This document shows, in pieces, positions 62,222-64,000 of a DNA stretch of 64,000 nucleotides. The stretch's first letter is position 1. Every line of letters starts with the position of its first letter. Origin of the DNA: Agapetus fuscipes (taxonomy: Eukaryota > Arthropoda > Insecta > Trichoptera > Glossosomatidae); NCBI GenBank assembly GCA_951799405.1, contig OX637344.1, positions 3,782,001-3,846,000 on the forward strand. The letters are read 5' to 3'. The translations under genes were made by a program, and so were the position numbers. Below the pieces are notes generated by a model. The model searched no databases and was not told the origin of the DNA. It saw only the letters and a list, made by a program, of their open reading frames with translations.

Positions 62222-62395
62222 TATTTTGTCTGGCCTGTTTTCATGCAAAAGCGGAAGCTTGTGTGCATGTTATGACATCCGTTTAACCAGGTTCGAAGTT
62301 ATTATCAATAAAACAAGGCAGTGCTCGAATCGGTGTTAGTGTCAATAACGAAAATCCGAGTGCAAACGCCTCACCCCCTCGACCATCCCAGAGAC
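62222..62395 (-). mobile_element. SINE-C copy
   Basis: The minus strand has a tRNA-Leu-like start GGGATGGTCGAGGGGGTGAG, GCGTTTGCACTCGG, then GAACCTGGTTAAACGG. Confidence 0.65.
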
Positions 62396-62895
62396 TTTAA
62401 GTGTGTGTTGTGGATTGTCTGTGTGTCTGTATAAGTTTCTCTAGAAAATAATAGTGTTATGTAAATATGAAATAGAAATATTTAAAATAAGTAGGTATTA
62501 GTTATAGGAATTCTGTATTGTATTGTGTGGGTAGGAATCATTGAATAAAATACGTGAAGCATCAGAAATAATAATTACTATGCCTTTCTGGAACTGTCTA
62601 GCAAATATAGGTCTAGATTGTACTGTTTTAAAGAGTATAAGAAGGGTGCGAGTGGCTTGCAGGGCAAGTAGTATCATACGAGATTTACAAACACATAGAA
62701 TTAACTTGATCAGTGAACAGAAACCAAATGGAATAGTCGAGAAAGCTTTGTGAAAATAAATGATTTAAAAGTGTAAAATAAACAACTGTATAAGAAGACC
62801 TGTGTATTTTAATTTGAAAGACTTTTGAACCCTAATTTCGTAACAATAGATTTAATGTGTAAATCGCCACATTAAACGCTAAACTGCATACATAC
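62396..62895. other. no feature recognised
   Basis: Unclassified. Confidence 0.3.
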
Positions 62896-63112
62896 TGATT
62901 ATGATGATAAGGATGTAAAATCCATCTTTCCGGGCTTGTAGACCATGTTCAATAATTCTTTTGTAGGCTGCTTTATAGTTTTTGGAAGGCTGCTACGTTT
63001 CGTCAGTAACATACGACTGACTTCTTCAGGGCTTGTACTTAGACTGTCTAAGTACACGCCCATGGTCTACAAGCCCGGAAAGATGGATTCTACATCCTTA
63101 TCATCATCATCT
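62896..63112. mobile_element. hairpin with hammerhead-like centre (Penelope-like)
   Basis: Arm 62896-62946 (ATCCATCTTTCCGGGCTTGT, AGACCATG) is the inverse of 63061-63112. The loop contains, on the minus strand, CTGAAGA, A, GTCAGT...ACTGAC, GAAACGTAGC. Confidence 0.75.
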
Positions 63113-63149
63113 GAAGCCGGCCATGAAAGCCTAAAAACACTTATGCATA

Positions 63150-63352
63150 CATACTGATTCACTGATTTGAGAAATTGTGGATAAAATTAATTATAAGAAA
63201 GTGCCCATGAAAAATTCTAAGCAGGATTTGTTCACACGTTTGTAGTGTTTTCTCTCGTAGAAAATAGGAAAAAGGTGCATTCATCTGAGAAACCTGTGTT
63301 AGCCTAATATGTCACTTATTCAATTTAACCTTTAAAGTATCGCAATATCTGT
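63150..63352 (+). repeat. Rep-E copy, most complete
   Basis: TGATTTGAGAAATTGTGGAT, AGCAGGATTTGTTCACACG, TTCTCTCGTAGAAAATAGGA, GTGCATTCATCTGAGAAACC, ACCTTTAAAGTATCG. Confidence 0.8.
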
Positions 63353-63620
63353 GCAACTTAGATTATACACGTTGTGGTTGAGTTGAAACGTAAATTTGTA
63401 GTCTTGGGGTGCTGGCTGGCGTCCAAGAAGCGGGAATACTGCGAACGTGTGTTATTGGGACATGATGGGGGATCGAACCCGATACCTTACAATGCATTCA
63501 CAGTGGATAGAGGTAATACAGGACAAATAGAGAGGGGATGCAACAGGGAATACAGAACAACGTCTGATTTATTTAAATTTTGTCTTCCTAGCTGTCTATA
63601 TAATAATCTATGTATAGTCT
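63353..63620. other. no feature recognised
   Basis: Unclassified; an 82-codon frame has no motif. Confidence 0.3.
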
Positions 63621-63624
63621 AAGC

Positions 63625-63870
63625 TGTTCCTCAACTTATAGGTTGGTGTTGAAAATGGTGCACTTTGCCAATGTCATCCCTATTTCAGAAATGGACGGCA
63701 AGAGTTGCAGGGTGTATGTTCATTTGAGATTTGGGTTTTTAATATTGTGAGTCCACATGCGGCATGTTTCAGCGCGACCTTGCACGAGTCTGTTTGTGGG
63801 CATGCATTTGATATGAGTTTTGAGTGTTAATATATCTTTGCAACTTAGATTATAGATGTCTTCGTATCTG
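63625..63870 (+). repeat. RTE-tail copy
   Basis: TTCCTCAACTTATAGGTTGG to TTTGCAACTTAGATTATAGA with a deletion in the GGCTGACCACCC part. Confidence 0.9.
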
Positions 63871-63882
63871 TGTGTAAAATAA

Positions 63883-64000
63883 TCTATAATCGAAATTGTA
63901 AATATATATTAACGTGTAAAATTCATATCAAATGCCCACAAATACAGACACGTTCAAGTTCGCACTTACAATTAATGCTGCATGTGTATGTACTAACAAA
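63883..64000 (-). repeat. RTE-tail copy, cut by the window end
   Basis: Plus strand AATCTATAATCGAAATTGTA to GCTGCATGTGTATGTAC. Confidence 0.85.

Overview
This is a stretch of a repeat-choked nuclear genome from an animal, most likely an insect. The evidence is AT-rich DNA with spliced exons, BEL/Pao, RTE-like, CR1/L2-like and Penelope-like retroelements, and short interspersed elements built from tRNA and 5S rRNA. Nothing in it looks bacterial. I do not claim a species.

Host gene. Two minus-strand exons fit together as one gene, a monocarboxylate transporter (SLC16/MCT). Exon 60444-60612 ends in ...FYPEGGWG with a phase-2 donor. Exon 29746-29867 begins with the one base that completes that Gly codon and continues WIICGAAFLVNLL, the start of the first membrane helix. 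The intron between them is about 30.6 kb and almost everything in it is transposon debris. No further exon was recognised on either side, so nearly the whole window is intronic.

Layout. 1-16.9 kb: MITE-like inverted repeats, about fifteen copies or fragments of the 3' tail of an RTE-like LINE, tRNA-SINEs, L2/CR1-like LINE stumps, a foldback-like element (3.2-4.05 kb) and a giant hairpin (7.3-8.45 kb) split by a LINE insertion. 16.98-23.49 kb: a complete BEL/Pao LTR retrotransposon, minus strand, identical LTRs and 5-bp target duplication, sitting inside an older SINE. 26.8-29.5 kb: an RTE-like LINE with a long reverse-transcriptase ORF. 29.75-60.6 kb: the transporter intron, holding a Penelope-like remnant (33 kb), a second foldback-like element (38.7-39.96 kb), MITEs and many SINEs. 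60.44-61.0 kb: the upstream transporter exon, whose acceptor region is triplicated as a 148-bp tandem repeat. 61-64 kb: more SINE and LINE tails.

Most unusual content. One SINE family (SINE-B here) has a full-length 5S rRNA head joined to a tRNA-like module. At 8589-9172 it is joined again to a second tRNA-like SINE (SINE-A), giving a 5S-tRNA-tRNA compound; a similar SINE-B/SINE-A junction recurs at about 10077 and 43475. The two alternative 3' ends of SINE-B match the tails of two different LINEs in the same window. Several Penelope-like tails and two hairpins share a hammerhead-like CTGA-N-GA / helix / GAAA pattern.

Family names used below (my labels): RTE-tail = the ~270-bp 3' end of the RTE-like LINE, reading from CCTTGACTTATAGGTTGG to GCAACTTAGATTA and a (GATTA/ATAGATT)n tail, subtype b having GCCACCCC and GGCGGCAGGAG; SINE-A = tRNA-like head GATAGCTCAGTTGG; SINE-B = tRNA-like head GTAGTCCAGTGG, with or without 5S; SINE-C = tRNA-Leu-like head; Rep-D, Rep-E = unclassified repeats. 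Coordinates of diverged copies are accurate to roughly 10 bases.
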